Below the pieces are notes generated by a model. That model was not told the DNA's origin, did not search any database, and saw only the letters and a program-made list of their open reading frames with translations. Below, piece by piece: positions 27,801-35,494 of a stretch of DNA of 64,000 nucleotides (the first letter of the stretch is position 1; every line of letters begins with the position of its first letter). The translations under genes were made by a program, and so were the position numbers. The DNA is taken from NCBI GenBank assembly GCA_002402465.1, contig DHFW01000004.1, positions 41,046-105,045 of the forward strand, written 5' to 3'. The DNA is from Bacteroidales bacterium UBA4814. Its GTDB lineage: Bacteria > Bacteroidota > Bacteroidia > Bacteroidales > UBA7960.

Positions 27801-27863
27801 TGGGGCAACAAAAAAAGGAAAGATTATAGAAAGAAACAGTAAAAAGCGAAACATCATAGGCAT
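24816..27863 (-). CDS. Exported M1-family metallopeptidase
   Basis: A 1015-residue exported zinc aminopeptidase-type protein. The zinc site HEIIHNWF (residues 375–382) and the downstream Glu in WFDEGLTTFYEDRY define family M1. A signal peptide (FRFLLFLSIIFPFF) is at the N-terminus, and a long C-terminal part of about 450 residues, rich in aromatic beta-strand-like sequence, follows the catalytic region and could be a beta-barrel or beta-sandwich. The frame extends to 27989 but that overlaps the TlpA gene, so I start at ATG 27863; ATG 27857 or 27854 are equally possible given a -7 element at 27881–27888. Probable role: peptide degradation in the periplasm or at the surface. Confidence 0.85.
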   Translation of the reverse strand: MPMMFRFLLFLSIIFPFFVAPSFSKGVESAHFEQRADHQIHARLDDTNHLLHAHITTTYTNNSSDTLGLIYMHLWPNAYSSRQTAFAKQMLLHGNTDFHYAREHELGFIDSLDFRVNDRQVAWQLDEVHPDIGLIYLNEPLKPGETINISTPFRMKFPDARFSRLGHAGQAYYATQWYPKPAVYDQEGWHPMPYLNIGEFYSSFGQVDVFLTLPANYVVASGGRVMTPAEEEWLNKLSVETYLLGGPENMPSRLLFPPSDPKLKTIHLQQDNVHDFAWFADKRYYVLRADFKIPGSENIVTAGAYFNTDASKWIRAVPIAAEALEFMSEEVLAYPWDVVSVVQGVNSAGVGMEYPGVTLIGHAATPMELERVIVHEIIHNWFYGLIATNERRHPWFDEGLTTFYEDRYMSRKYPDYKLAGNFAGTAVANYFDVSDIDYRNYRELWYLFKARRHLDQPMNLHSEDFSMLNYFAMTYYKAAMAFLFLEHYLGREVFDQAIKTFAGDWAFRHPGPEQLRAAFEEVSGRDLSWFFEEVAGTNKKIDYALASVDEGDPNFLNVQVSNKGAIASPFSLSGIKGGEEVITVWFEGFEGSQNLLFPKGDYDLIQIDHQRVMPDINRSNNNYWPGKMLPRLNPVELQLLASVENPEKTSIYYVPLLGWNNYDGVMAGMAFYNYVFPSRPTELFFMPMYGTANDRLAGTAWAYRSFFPERGPMQNIRLGMLAQRYAFTPGNKGWSYNRLEASAEAELNEPHAASTIERRFFFRSNWVERNFPVVAGGQVRAAGKSYLLNEIGLNFAQNRVINPYSFKLGVEQGEQFVKATGQAKFFLHYKKLHRGVGFRFFGGTFLKSPQQNSLVDYRFRMSGHRGVHDYSFRNTLLGRNEAAGTFLGNQMVEADGGFKFPTSVGQTWDWLMAVNVKADFPVLPLKAYFDAGTYAGAANAFNGSQKFSWVLGIQVVPIEGILEVNFPLAVSSDIEQVAGFAFDKYIQRVTFSLYLDRTNPFRFLRDLRFRDLRML

Positions 27864-27880
27864 TGTCGCAAAGAATGCGA

Positions 27881-27888
27881 CAAATGTA
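27881..27888 (-). promoter_or_regulatory. -7 promoter element for the M1 peptidase
   Basis: TACATTTG on the minus strand. Transcription would begin about 12 nt before ATG 27863, which favours one of the downstream ATGs as start. Confidence 0.45.
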
Positions 27889-27900
27889 ACCACAAAACTT

Positions 27901-29070
27901 TTATCTGAACGTTTCGGCCAGTAATTCTTCGAGTTGCTGCATGGAGAGGCCGCGCGCCATGATGCGTCCTTCGCGGTCGATAAGGACATTATAAGGTATG
28001 GCTTCTACATTGTAAAGACTTACCACGGGTGAGTTCCAAAAGCGCAAATCACTTACCTGTATCCAGTCAATCTTATCCTCTCGTATGCCCTGCAGCCACT
28101 GCTCGCGGTTACGGTCGAGCGAAATGCCATAAATCTCAAAACCCTGCCCGCGGTAATTGTCGTAAAACTCTTTCAACTTGGAATTGGCCAGCCTGCAAGG
28201 GTTGCACCAGGCCGCCCAGAAGTCGATGAGCACCACCTTGCCGCGCAGCGCCGACAGGGCCACATTATTGCCCTCCGGATCGGGCATCACCACCTCTGGC
28301 GCCATATTTCCCACGGCCAGGGTCTGCTCCACCTCCTGCCTTTGCAGCTCGCTGCGCTTCCACTCGTTTACGCGCCGCGTCAGGTCGACCACGTGTTTAT
28401 TGCCAGGGTAAACCTCCGACAAGGATGAGGAAAGTTTTTCGAAATACTCAAAATGCTCAGACTCTTTGAGCAGCACCTGGTTGCCAAAAAACTGGTAGAG
28501 GGCAATGATGGAAGCCAGGGAGTTGGAATGCTTGTCGATAAAGTCCATTACATATTGCTGCTGTTGCTCAAACACCTTGGAATAGGCCAGGTCCACTTCC
28601 TGCCGCAGCTCCAGAAAATTATCCTCGGCTTGTATTTCACGAAAAATACCGGCCAGCGAATCTATCTTGCGGTAGCTCTGGTGCTTGGCCTTGTTGAGAT
28701 CAGCCAGCAGCTGCGAGCCTTCTGAGCCTTCCACCTGATAGGTTAGCGGCAGGTTGTTGGCATCGCCCGCAATTTTCAGCTTTTCACCGGGTTCGAGCAA
28801 AAGGGTGATAAAGTTGCTGCGATCCACGCGCAGGATAAAAAACCCGGGCGAATCAATATTCCCCGAAAGGGAAAAATACCCCTGGTCATCGGTGGTCACA
28901 GTATCAACCGGAATCAGGTTGTTGGTTGTAAGCTCTTCGAACAGGAGCTGGGTGGATGCTGCATTTTCCAGGGTTCCTTCCAGCTCGAAGGCAGCTTCGC
29001 CGCTAAACCTGCCATTGCTGCAAGCAAAGGCTATGGCCGAAAAGATCGAAAGAATAAACAGTTTCCGCAT
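27901..29070 (-). CDS. TlpA-like thioredoxin lipoprotein with DUF4369-like N-terminal domain
   Basis: A 389-residue periplasmic lipoprotein (lipobox IAFACS). The N-terminal third resembles DUF4369 (beta-rich, YFSLSGNIDSPGFFILR); a helical linker follows; the C-terminal ~140 residues are a TlpA/ResA-type thioredoxin fold with the active site AAWCNPCR. Such proteins reduce or isomerise periplasmic disulphides, for instance in cytochrome c assembly. A cytochrome gene lies 6 kb away but no assembly genes are visible. A -7 element sits 25 nt upstream. Confidence 0.87.
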   Translation of the reverse strand: MRKLFILSIFSAIAFACSNGRFSGEAAFELEGTLENAASTQLLFEELTTNNLIPVDTVTTDDQGYFSLSGNIDSPGFFILRVDRSNFITLLLEPGEKLKIAGDANNLPLTYQVEGSEGSQLLADLNKAKHQSYRKIDSLAGIFREIQAEDNFLELRQEVDLAYSKVFEQQQQYVMDFIDKHSNSLASIIALYQFFGNQVLLKESEHFEYFEKLSSSLSEVYPGNKHVVDLTRRVNEWKRSELQRQEVEQTLAVGNMAPEVVMPDPEGNNVALSALRGKVVLIDFWAAWCNPCRLANSKLKEFYDNYRGQGFEIYGISLDRNREQWLQGIREDKIDWIQVSDLRFWNSPVVSLYNVEAIPYNVLIDREGRIMARGLSMQQLEELLAETFR

Positions 29071-29094
29071 AAAAGAGGCAGATTAGTAAGCAGC

Positions 29095-29102
29095 AAATTT
29101 AA
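29095..29102 (-). promoter_or_regulatory. -7 promoter element for the TlpA-like gene
   Basis: TAAATTTG on the minus strand, matching TAnnTTTG; predicted leader about 18 nt. Confidence 0.45.
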
Positions 29103-29184
29103 AAGATTTGACTGCGGAGCGGAAGCTTTTAAGATTTTTTAACCTAGCACAGGCAAGTAAATCAGCACCCTGTGAGAGGGTTCT

Positions 29185-29706
29185 TTACCTGCCGCGTTTT
29201 TCGGGTTTGTCGAGCAACAAGAACCCAATTAAAACCATAAGCGTGGTGATGCCGCCGCTAAGGCCAATGCGTCCGAGAGTAATCCAAAATTCGCTAAAGC
29301 GGAAAATTTCGAGGAAAAATAGCAGGCTATGATGCAGAAGTACCAGCAAAACAGTGTAAAGCAGAATCCATTGGATACCCATGTTGGACACCATGGGAAT
29401 GGTGCCGGGGTCAAAGTCGGAACGCCCGGAAATCATTCGGATGATGCCTGGCCGGGCAAAGGCCAGCAATACAGTGGCTGCGGCATGCATGCCCTGGGTG
29501 TCGAAGAAAAGGTCGATGGTAAGCCCCATGCTAAAGCTGCTGAACAAAAGCAGCCAGCCCGGAATATCAATAGGCAACAGCAAAACAAACAGCACATAAA
29601 CATAGGGGTTAATGTAGCCTCCAAAACGGATGTTGTTCAGTATCAGTACCTGGATAACCACCAGGATAATGAAGTGTCCGATATGTCTTAAGATTCCGCT
29701 CCCCAT
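29185..29706 (-). CDS. mreD: Rod shape-determining protein MreD
   Basis: A 173-residue integral membrane protein with about five hydrophobic segments (LVVIQVLILNNI, VLFVLLLPIDIPGWLLLFSSF, IQWILLYTVLLVLLHHSLL, GGITTLMVLIGFLLL). Position after mreC (12 nt) and size identify it as MreD, part of the elongasome that directs sidewall peptidoglycan synthesis. It is the last gene of the purH–mreBCD run. The usual next genes mrdA (PBP2) and rodA are not here. Confidence 0.88.
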   Translation of the reverse strand: MGSGILRHIGHFIILVVIQVLILNNIRFGGYINPYVYVLFVLLLPIDIPGWLLLFSSFSMGLTIDLFFDTQGMHAAATVLLAFARPGIIRMISGRSDFDPGTIPMVSNMGIQWILLYTVLLVLLHHSLLFFLEIFRFSEFWITLGRIGLSGGITTLMVLIGFLLLDKPEKRGR

Positions 29707-29718
29707 ACTCTTATTTGA

Positions 29719-30555
29719 TTATCTGGCACCCGCCTGGGTTTGTTGTTCCAACTCCTGCAGTTCCTCATTCATAAGATCCTGCACTACCTGCACATATTTC
29801 AGGTTGTTGAAATCGGTGGCCAACTCCACCTTTGCGGTAAAAAAGTTGTCGCCCCGCCTGATCTCCACCTCACTGATGGTGCCAATGAAAATGTCAGGCG
29901 GAAAAATCACGGAAAATCCACTGGTCACAAGGGTGTCGCCGGGATTCATATCTACATGGGTAGGAATATAGGCGAGGGTTCCTTCACGAAAGTGGTATCC
30001 TTCCCAAAGCAAAGTGCCAATATAGTCGTTTTTCTTTAGCCGGGCAGAAATCTGCATATCCTTGTGCAGAAAGGAGATAACCGAGCTAAAGTTTTCCGAC
30101 ACATTGGCCACAATTCCCACCACCCCGTTAAAGGTAATCACTCCCATATCAGGTTTGATACCGTGCCTGCTGCCTTTGTTGAGCGTCAGGTAGTTGTTGC
30201 GCCGGTTCACCGTGTTGCTGATTACCTCGGCATTAATATAACTGAACCTGCGGTTGTAAAGGGTGTCGCGAAAGGTAAACACCTGCCGGTCGGTTTTCAG
30301 GAAAGATTCGGTGGTAAATTGCAGCAGGCGTGCATTTTCTTCGGCCAGTTGTTCATTTACCCTGCGCAAGGAAAAATAATCGGTAATACTTGAGCTGAAG
30401 CGGTAAAAGTTGCCCGCCACAAAGTTGGCCGAGCTTGCAAACCAGGCCCGCTGATAGTGCTGGTGCTGGATAACCAATAACAAGGCCACCGTTTCGAGCA
30501 GCAGAAACAGGAAGAAGAAATAATACCTGATTATGAAACGGAACAGGTTTCGCAT
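29719..30555 (-). CDS. mreC: Rod shape-determining protein MreC
   Basis: A 278-residue MreC: one N-terminal membrane anchor (YYFFFLFLLLETVALLLVI), a coiled-coil (LRRVNEQLAEENARLLQF) and a periplasmic beta-domain containing NKGSRHGIKPDMGVI and the conserved GVVGIVANVSENFS. It links cytoplasmic MreB to the periplasmic wall synthases. Gene order mreB–mreC–mreD confirms the assignment. Confidence 0.94.
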   Translation of the reverse strand: MRNLFRFIIRYYFFFLFLLLETVALLLVIQHQHYQRAWFASSANFVAGNFYRFSSSITDYFSLRRVNEQLAEENARLLQFTTESFLKTDRQVFTFRDTLYNRRFSYINAEVISNTVNRRNNYLTLNKGSRHGIKPDMGVITFNGVVGIVANVSENFSSVISFLHKDMQISARLKKNDYIGTLLWEGYHFREGTLAYIPTHVDMNPGDTLVTSGFSVIFPPDIFIGTISEVEIRRGDNFFTAKVELATDFNNLKYVQVVQDLMNEELQELEQQTQAGAR

Positions 30556-30625
30556 TCAGCAAGCAATATTACAAACAGCACAGGCCGGCCTTATGGGGAC
30601 GGCCCGGGCAGTGTCGCCGTTAATT

Positions 30626-31648
30626 TTATTTTATCAGGAACGGGAATTTGTCGAAATTCTTGAGCGCGATGCCCGTTCCCCTGGCCACTGCGCGCAGCGG
30701 ATCTTCGGCCACGTGCACCGGCAGTTTGGTTTTGAGGGCAATACGCTTATCGAGGCCCCGAAGCAGCGAGCCTCCGCCAGCCATATAAATGCCCGTTCGG
30801 AAAATATCGGCAGCCAGCTCGGGAGGCGTCATCTCCAGGGCATTAAGCACCGCCGCTTCAATTTTCGAGATCGACTTGTCAAGCGAGTGGGCCACCTCCT
30901 GGTAGCCAACCGTAATTTCTTTCGGAATACCGGTCATCATGTCGCGTCCATGCACCGGTAAATCCGGCGGTGGGTTCTCAATATCGGTAATGGCTGCACC
31001 CACTTCAATCTTAATTTTTTCTGCCGTGCGCTCACCAATCAATATGTTGTGCTGCTTTCGCATATACTCCATGATGTCGGTGTTGAAGTCGTCGCCCGCA
31101 ATGCGAATGGACTTGTTGCAGACAATGCCGCCAAGGGCAATCACGGCAATCTCGGTGGTGCCACCACCCACGTCGATGATAATGTTTCCGGAAGGCTCCA
31201 GCACATCAATGCCGATACCAATGGCCGCAGCCATGGGTTCGTGAATAAGCCTTACTTCCTTTGCGCCGGCCTGTTCGCAGGAATCGCGCACGGCACGCTC
31301 TTCCACCTCAGTAATGCCAGAGGGGATGCAGATCACCATTTTGAGTGAAGGGGGGAACAAAGGCTTTTTTGTGTCGATCATTTTAATCATGGCCCTGATC
31401 ATGGCCTCAGCGGCCTGGAAGTCGGCTATTACCCCATCGCGCAGAGGACGCAAAGTCTTGATGTTTTCATGGGTCTTCCCATGCATCATCATAGCCTTCT
31501 TCCCAACAGCAATAATTTTTCCGCTCAAACGGTCGATGGCTACAATGGAGGGTTCCTCCACCACTACCTTGTCGTTATGAATGATGACCGTGTTGGCGGT
31601 ACCCAGGTCAATGGCAATTTCCTTGGTTAAAAAAGAGAACAAACCCAT
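30626..31648 (-). CDS. mreB: Cell shape-determining actin homologue MreB
   Basis: A 340-residue MreB filament protein. The actin-fold phosphate loops DLGTANTVI (N-terminus) and IDVGGGTTEIAV are visible, as are the conserved CIPSGITEVEERAVRDS and the C-terminal MAGGGSLLRGLDKRI. It organises sidewall synthesis at the inner membrane. It follows purH by 28 nt and precedes mreC by 70 nt. Confidence 0.97.
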   Translation of the reverse strand: MGLFSFLTKEIAIDLGTANTVIIHNDKVVVEEPSIVAIDRLSGKIIAVGKKAMMMHGKTHENIKTLRPLRDGVIADFQAAEAMIRAMIKMIDTKKPLFPPSLKMVICIPSGITEVEERAVRDSCEQAGAKEVRLIHEPMAAAIGIGIDVLEPSGNIIIDVGGGTTEIAVIALGGIVCNKSIRIAGDDFNTDIMEYMRKQHNILIGERTAEKIKIEVGAAITDIENPPPDLPVHGRDMMTGIPKEITVGYQEVAHSLDKSISKIEAAVLNALEMTPPELAADIFRTGIYMAGGGSLLRGLDKRIALKTKLPVHVAEDPLRAVARGTGIALKNFDKFPFLIK

Positions 31649-31676
31649 TATATAATGATTTTAAATTACGAACGTA

Positions 31677-33200
31677 TTAATGTTTGAAATGTCTGATGCC
31701 TGTAAACATCATTGCTATCCCTGCCTTGTTGCAAAAATCTATGGACTCCTGGTCTCTTACCGATCCACCTGGCTGCACAACCGCCGACACGCCTGCCTGG
31801 TGTGCAATTTCCACGCTGTCGGCAAACGGGAAAAAGGCGTCAGAAGCCATAACCGCTCCCTGCAAGGGGTGGTTAAACTCCCTGGCTTTGGCAATGGCCT
31901 GCTTCAGGGCATCTACGCGCGAGGTTTGTCCGGCACCAATGCCTAGGAGCTTGCGGTCTTTTACCAAGGCAATAGCATTCGACTTCAGGTGTTTCACAAC
32001 AATATTTGCAAAGCGAAGGTCATCCTCCTCCCCTGTTTCTGGCTTGCGAATGGTAACAGCCTGCCACTTTTCCTGGTATTCGTCCACCTTATCGCGGGTT
32101 TGCCAAAGCACCCCGTCGAGCAGCGAGCGGAACTGGCTGGCCGGTGTCGCCATCATTTTCTGCCTGAGCAAAATGCGGTTTTTCTTCTGCATCAGCACCT
32201 GAAGGCTGCCCTCTTCGTATCCGGGAGCTATGAGCACTTCAAAGAACATCTCATTGATAGCATACGCAATTTCAGGCGTTATGTTGCGATTGGCCATCAA
32301 AATACCACCGAAGGCAGAAACTGGATCGCCGGCCAGGGCATCGTGCCATGCAGCCTCCAGGTGGGGCCGGCTGGCAATGCCGCAGGGATTGGTATGTTTT
32401 ATTATGGCAAAGGTAGGCTCGCTGAATTCTGCTACCAGGTTAATGGCGGCATCTACATCGAGCAAATTGTTATACGACAGGGCTTTGCCATGCAGTTGTT
32501 CAAAAAGGTGGTCGAACTTTCCGTAGTAGCGGCCTTGCTGGTGAGGGTTTTCGCCGTAACGCAGCACTACCGATTCGTTAATGCTAACCTTAAACGGGCT
32601 GAAATCGCCCTGGTTCAGGTAATGAAAAATGGCCGTGTCGTAGTGCGAGCTCACCATAAAGGCGGCAGCGGCCATGCGCCGGCGGTCTTCAAGGCTGGTT
32701 TGTCCCATTGCAGAATGCAGCATGTCAACCACTACGTCGAAATAATCGGCAGAAGGCACCACCATCACCTCGCGGTAATTCTTTGCGGCAGCCCTGATAA
32801 GGGAAATACCGCCAATATCGATTTTTTCGATCACCTCTTCATGGGAAGCCCCGGAAACCAGGGTTTCTTCAAAAGGATACAAGTCAACTATCACCATATC
32901 GAAAGCCTCAATATTGTATTCCTGAAGGTGTTGCTGATCCTGTTCCAAGTGGGTGCGGGCCAGTATGCCGCCAAAAACGGCGGGGTGAAGGGTCTTTACC
33001 CTACCGCCCAAAATGGATGGATAATTGGTTAAGCTCTCAACAGATTTTGCAGGTATGCCCAAAGAGTGAATATATTCGAGTGTTCCTCCGGTAGAAACCA
33101 GTTCCACATCCAGTTGATTTAATACTTCAATGAGCCTGCGCGAAGGCTCCTTAAAATATACGGAAACCAGCGCGCGCTGCACTTTTTTTAATTCTGTCAT
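31677..33200 (-). CDS. purH: Bifunctional AICAR transformylase / IMP cyclohydrolase
   Basis: A 507-residue PurH that carries out the last two steps of IMP synthesis. The N-terminal MGS-like cyclohydrolase domain (VSTGGTLEYIHSLGI, GGRVKTLHPAVFGGIL) and the C-terminal transformylase domain with KHTNPCGIA are both complete. Its position directly upstream of mreB recurs in Bacteroidota, so the four genes probably share a transcript. Confidence 0.97.
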   Translation of the reverse strand: MTELKKVQRALVSVYFKEPSRRLIEVLNQLDVELVSTGGTLEYIHSLGIPAKSVESLTNYPSILGGRVKTLHPAVFGGILARTHLEQDQQHLQEYNIEAFDMVIVDLYPFEETLVSGASHEEVIEKIDIGGISLIRAAAKNYREVMVVPSADYFDVVVDMLHSAMGQTSLEDRRRMAAAAFMVSSHYDTAIFHYLNQGDFSPFKVSINESVVLRYGENPHQQGRYYGKFDHLFEQLHGKALSYNNLLDVDAAINLVAEFSEPTFAIIKHTNPCGIASRPHLEAAWHDALAGDPVSAFGGILMANRNITPEIAYAINEMFFEVLIAPGYEEGSLQVLMQKKNRILLRQKMMATPASQFRSLLDGVLWQTRDKVDEYQEKWQAVTIRKPETGEEDDLRFANIVVKHLKSNAIALVKDRKLLGIGAGQTSRVDALKQAIAKAREFNHPLQGAVMASDAFFPFADSVEIAHQAGVSAVVQPGGSVRDQESIDFCNKAGIAMMFTGIRHFKH

Positions 33201-33228
33201 GATACTGAAAAGGGATAATTTTTCTCCT

Positions 33229-33236
33229 TACCTTTG
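33229..33236 (+). promoter_or_regulatory. -7 promoter element for the YitT gene
   Basis: TACCTTTG matches TAnnTTTG in the divergent region between purH and yitT; predicted leader about 36 nt; no clear -33. Confidence 0.5.
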
Positions 33237-33278
33237 CCCCCGAAAAATTGGCACGAAGTTAACTTAAATTTTCGGCAA

Positions 33279-34172
33279 ATGACTTTTGTATCCAAAGAAA
33301 AAATCTTCTCACGAAAGTGGTTTATTTCCTATTCGCTTATCACCTTGGGCTCCATCATCATGGCTGCCGGCTATGTGTTTTTCATAGCCCCCAACAAGAT
33401 TGTTCCGGGAGGGGTGTATGGTATAGGCATTGTGCTTCACCATCTTATCGGCATTCCGGTGGGTCTTACCGGTCTGGCATTTAACATTCCTCTCACACTT
33501 ATAGGGATTCGGATACTGGGCCCGCGCTTCGGCGTAAAAACCGTGGTAGGGTTCGTGCTGACTTCTGTATTCATCGATGGTCTTACCTATATCTGGGGCG
33601 ATGTGCCGCTGGTACCCGACGATATGCTGCTCTCGAGTATTTTCGGAGGTGTGCTGATTGGCTTTGGCCTGGGCCTCATATTTAAGTCGAGGGCCACCTC
33701 GGGCGGCTCCACCATCATTGCCATGATCATGTCGAAATACACTAAAATCCCCATCGGGCAAACCCTCATGGTAGTTGACTCTATCATTGTGCTCTTCGGG
33801 CTGGTAGCCTTTGGCGACTGGAAAATCCCGCTATACTCCTGGATCGTGATCTACATCACTGGAAAGGTGATTGACGGCGTGCTGCAGGGTGTTTCGTACG
33901 AAAAAACACTGTTTATTGTCAGTGAGAAGTACAAGGAAATCTCCGAAAAAATTCTGGTTGACCTCAACCGCGGCGGTACTTTCCTCGAGGGAAAGGGCAT
34001 GTACAACCAGGATGAGAAGAAGATCATCTTCGTAAACGTAAGCCGCCGCGAAGTGGCCATTCTGCAGGATTTCATCAACGATATCGACCCCAATGCCTTT
34101 GTCACGGTAATTGATGCCTCGGAAATATTGGGCAAGGGCTTTAAATCGCTCAACGAGAAGGTGGCGGGCTAA
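33279..34172 (+). CDS. YitT-family membrane protein (DUF161 + DUF2179)
   Basis: A 297-residue integral membrane protein: five to six hydrophobic segments in the N-terminal two thirds (LGSIIMAAGYVFFIAP, GVLIGFGLGLIFKSRA and others) with the family pattern GGVYGIGIVLHH and SGGSTIIAMIM, then a cytoplasmic DUF2179 domain (LNRGGTFLEGKGMY, NDIDPNAFVTVIDASEILG). Molecular function of YitT proteins is not established. ATG 33279 is chosen because the -7 element lies 43 nt upstream. The stop overlaps the stop of the convergent MFS gene. Confidence 0.88.
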   Translation: MTFVSKEKIFSRKWFISYSLITLGSIIMAAGYVFFIAPNKIVPGGVYGIGIVLHHLIGIPVGLTGLAFNIPLTLIGIRILGPRFGVKTVVGFVLTSVFIDGLTYIWGDVPLVPDDMLLSSIFGGVLIGFGLGLIFKSRATSGGSTIIAMIMSKYTKIPIGQTLMVVDSIIVLFGLVAFGDWKIPLYSWIVIYITGKVIDGVLQGVSYEKTLFIVSEKYKEISEKILVDLNRGGTFLEGKGMYNQDEKKIIFVNVSRREVAILQDFINDIDPNAFVTVIDASEILGKGFKSLNEKVAG

Positions 34173-35422
34173 TCCCGATTTATCTTCATTTTCCTCCATT
34201 TTTGCATAATTGCACTGGAAGCGAACACCAGCATGGCATTCAGTATGATCACTCCAATAATGGCCAGGTGTATCTGGTCAAAATCAAATCCTCTTTCGAG
34301 GAAAAAGCTGTAGGCCACCGGCCCAAGGGCGGTGCTTACCACCATCACAAAAGTAAAAATACTCCTTACTGCACCCAGACTTCTGGTTCCATAGGTTTCG
34401 GCATAGAGGGCAGAAGTAAGCGGGGAATTGATTCCGGCTGAGACACCCACCAGGAACCAAAATAGCGGAGCCGCAAGTGAATGCGAAAAACTGGACAGCA
34501 CGAGAATCCCCAGTGCCATGGGCAGCAAGGTGAAAGGGAAAATACGACGGGCACTGTAGCGATCGATCATTGGCCCGGTGGCTATGCTGAAAAGAAAGGA
34601 TGAGATAGCATACGCCAAAATGCTGGCGGCCATCCATTCAACCGACCAGCCTTTGTAATCTGCAATAAAAGTCTGGTAAAAAAATAGCGCGGTCAATAAA
34701 AATCCCACCAGGAAAACAGTTGGCGCAAACAGGTAAAAGTGGGGGCTGCGCACAATCTCCCGTTGTTTCCAAATGCGCTGTTCCTTTGGGCTCTGCTTCT
34801 CCTGAAGAACCCTTGCTTCAGTATCCTCCACCACTTTTTTGCCCTCAAATCCCCTGATAAGCCACAGGGCAAGTGGCAGCAAGGTAAGCAAAATAAAAAC
34901 AGCACTTAAGGCAAAGGTTTCGCGCCAACCTATCCACAATATGATGGAGATCATGATAATGGGCAGCAGCCCCTCCCCTATGGGAAACCCCAGGTAGGCA
35001 ATGCTCAGCGCTTTTCCCCTGGCACGGCTGAAATAGCGCCCAAGGGTAGTCATGGAAGTATGGCTGAGCAGCCCCTGCCCGAAAAACCGCAGCAGGTAAA
35101 TAGCCACAAAGAGCATGGCCACATGAACCGAAAAGGCGGCCAGCAAACTGGCGGTAATGATCCCGAAAATAACGATGAGGGTGAATCGCTTCAGCGGAAT
35201 ATAGTCGATGAGCTTTCCAAAAAAGATCAGCGTGGTGGCGCTCAGCAAAGTAGCTATTGCATAAAGTCGGCTGAAAAAACTGCTGCTGATTTCAAACGAC
35301 TCGAGTATGCCTGGGATATAAAGCGACAGGATAAACGTCTGGCCGAAGCTCGAATACAGCGTCAGCAATACCCCAAACACCAGTATTTTGCGGTTCGAAA
35401 GAAAAAACCTCAGGTAGTTCAC
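34169..35422 (-). CDS. Major facilitator superfamily transporter
   Basis: A 417-residue MFS protein with about twelve hydrophobic segments in two halves and a charged central loop (IRGFEGKKVVEDTEARVLQEKQSPKEQRI is its region). The MFS loop between segments 2 and 3 reads FFGKLIDYIPLKRF. Substrate cannot be inferred; no substrate-specific neighbours are present. It carries its own -7 element at 35454–35461. Confidence 0.85.
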   Translation of the reverse strand: MNYLRFFLSNRKILVFGVLLTLYSSFGQTFILSLYIPGILESFEISSSFFSRLYAIATLLSATTLIFFGKLIDYIPLKRFTLIVIFGIITASLLAAFSVHVAMLFVAIYLLRFFGQGLLSHTSMTTLGRYFSRARGKALSIAYLGFPIGEGLLPIIMISIILWIGWRETFALSAVFILLTLLPLALWLIRGFEGKKVVEDTEARVLQEKQSPKEQRIWKQREIVRSPHFYLFAPTVFLVGFLLTALFFYQTFIADYKGWSVEWMAASILAYAISSFLFSIATGPMIDRYSARRIFPFTLLPMALGILVLSSFSHSLAAPLFWFLVGVSAGINSPLTSALYAETYGTRSLGAVRSIFTFVMVVSTALGPVAYSFFLERGFDFDQIHLAIIGVIILNAMLVFASSAIMQKWRKMKINRD

Positions 35423-35453
35423 GAAAGTGCAATAGAGATCAACAAAATTTTTG

Positions 35454-35461
35454 CAAAGCTA
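35454..35461 (-). promoter_or_regulatory. -7 promoter element for the MFS gene
   Basis: TAGCTTTG on the minus strand, 32 nt before the start codon; no -33 seen. Confidence 0.45.
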
Positions 35462-35494
35462 TTAAAGAAATAACAGCTTTTGGCTTTTGGCTTA

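Noticed and set aside
24816..27989. Longer start for the M1 peptidase at 27989
   Set aside because: It would overlap the TlpA-like gene and place about 40 non-signal residues before a good signal peptide.
31989..33032. 347-codon plus-strand frame under purH
   Set aside because: Antisense to a complete PurH; composition only.
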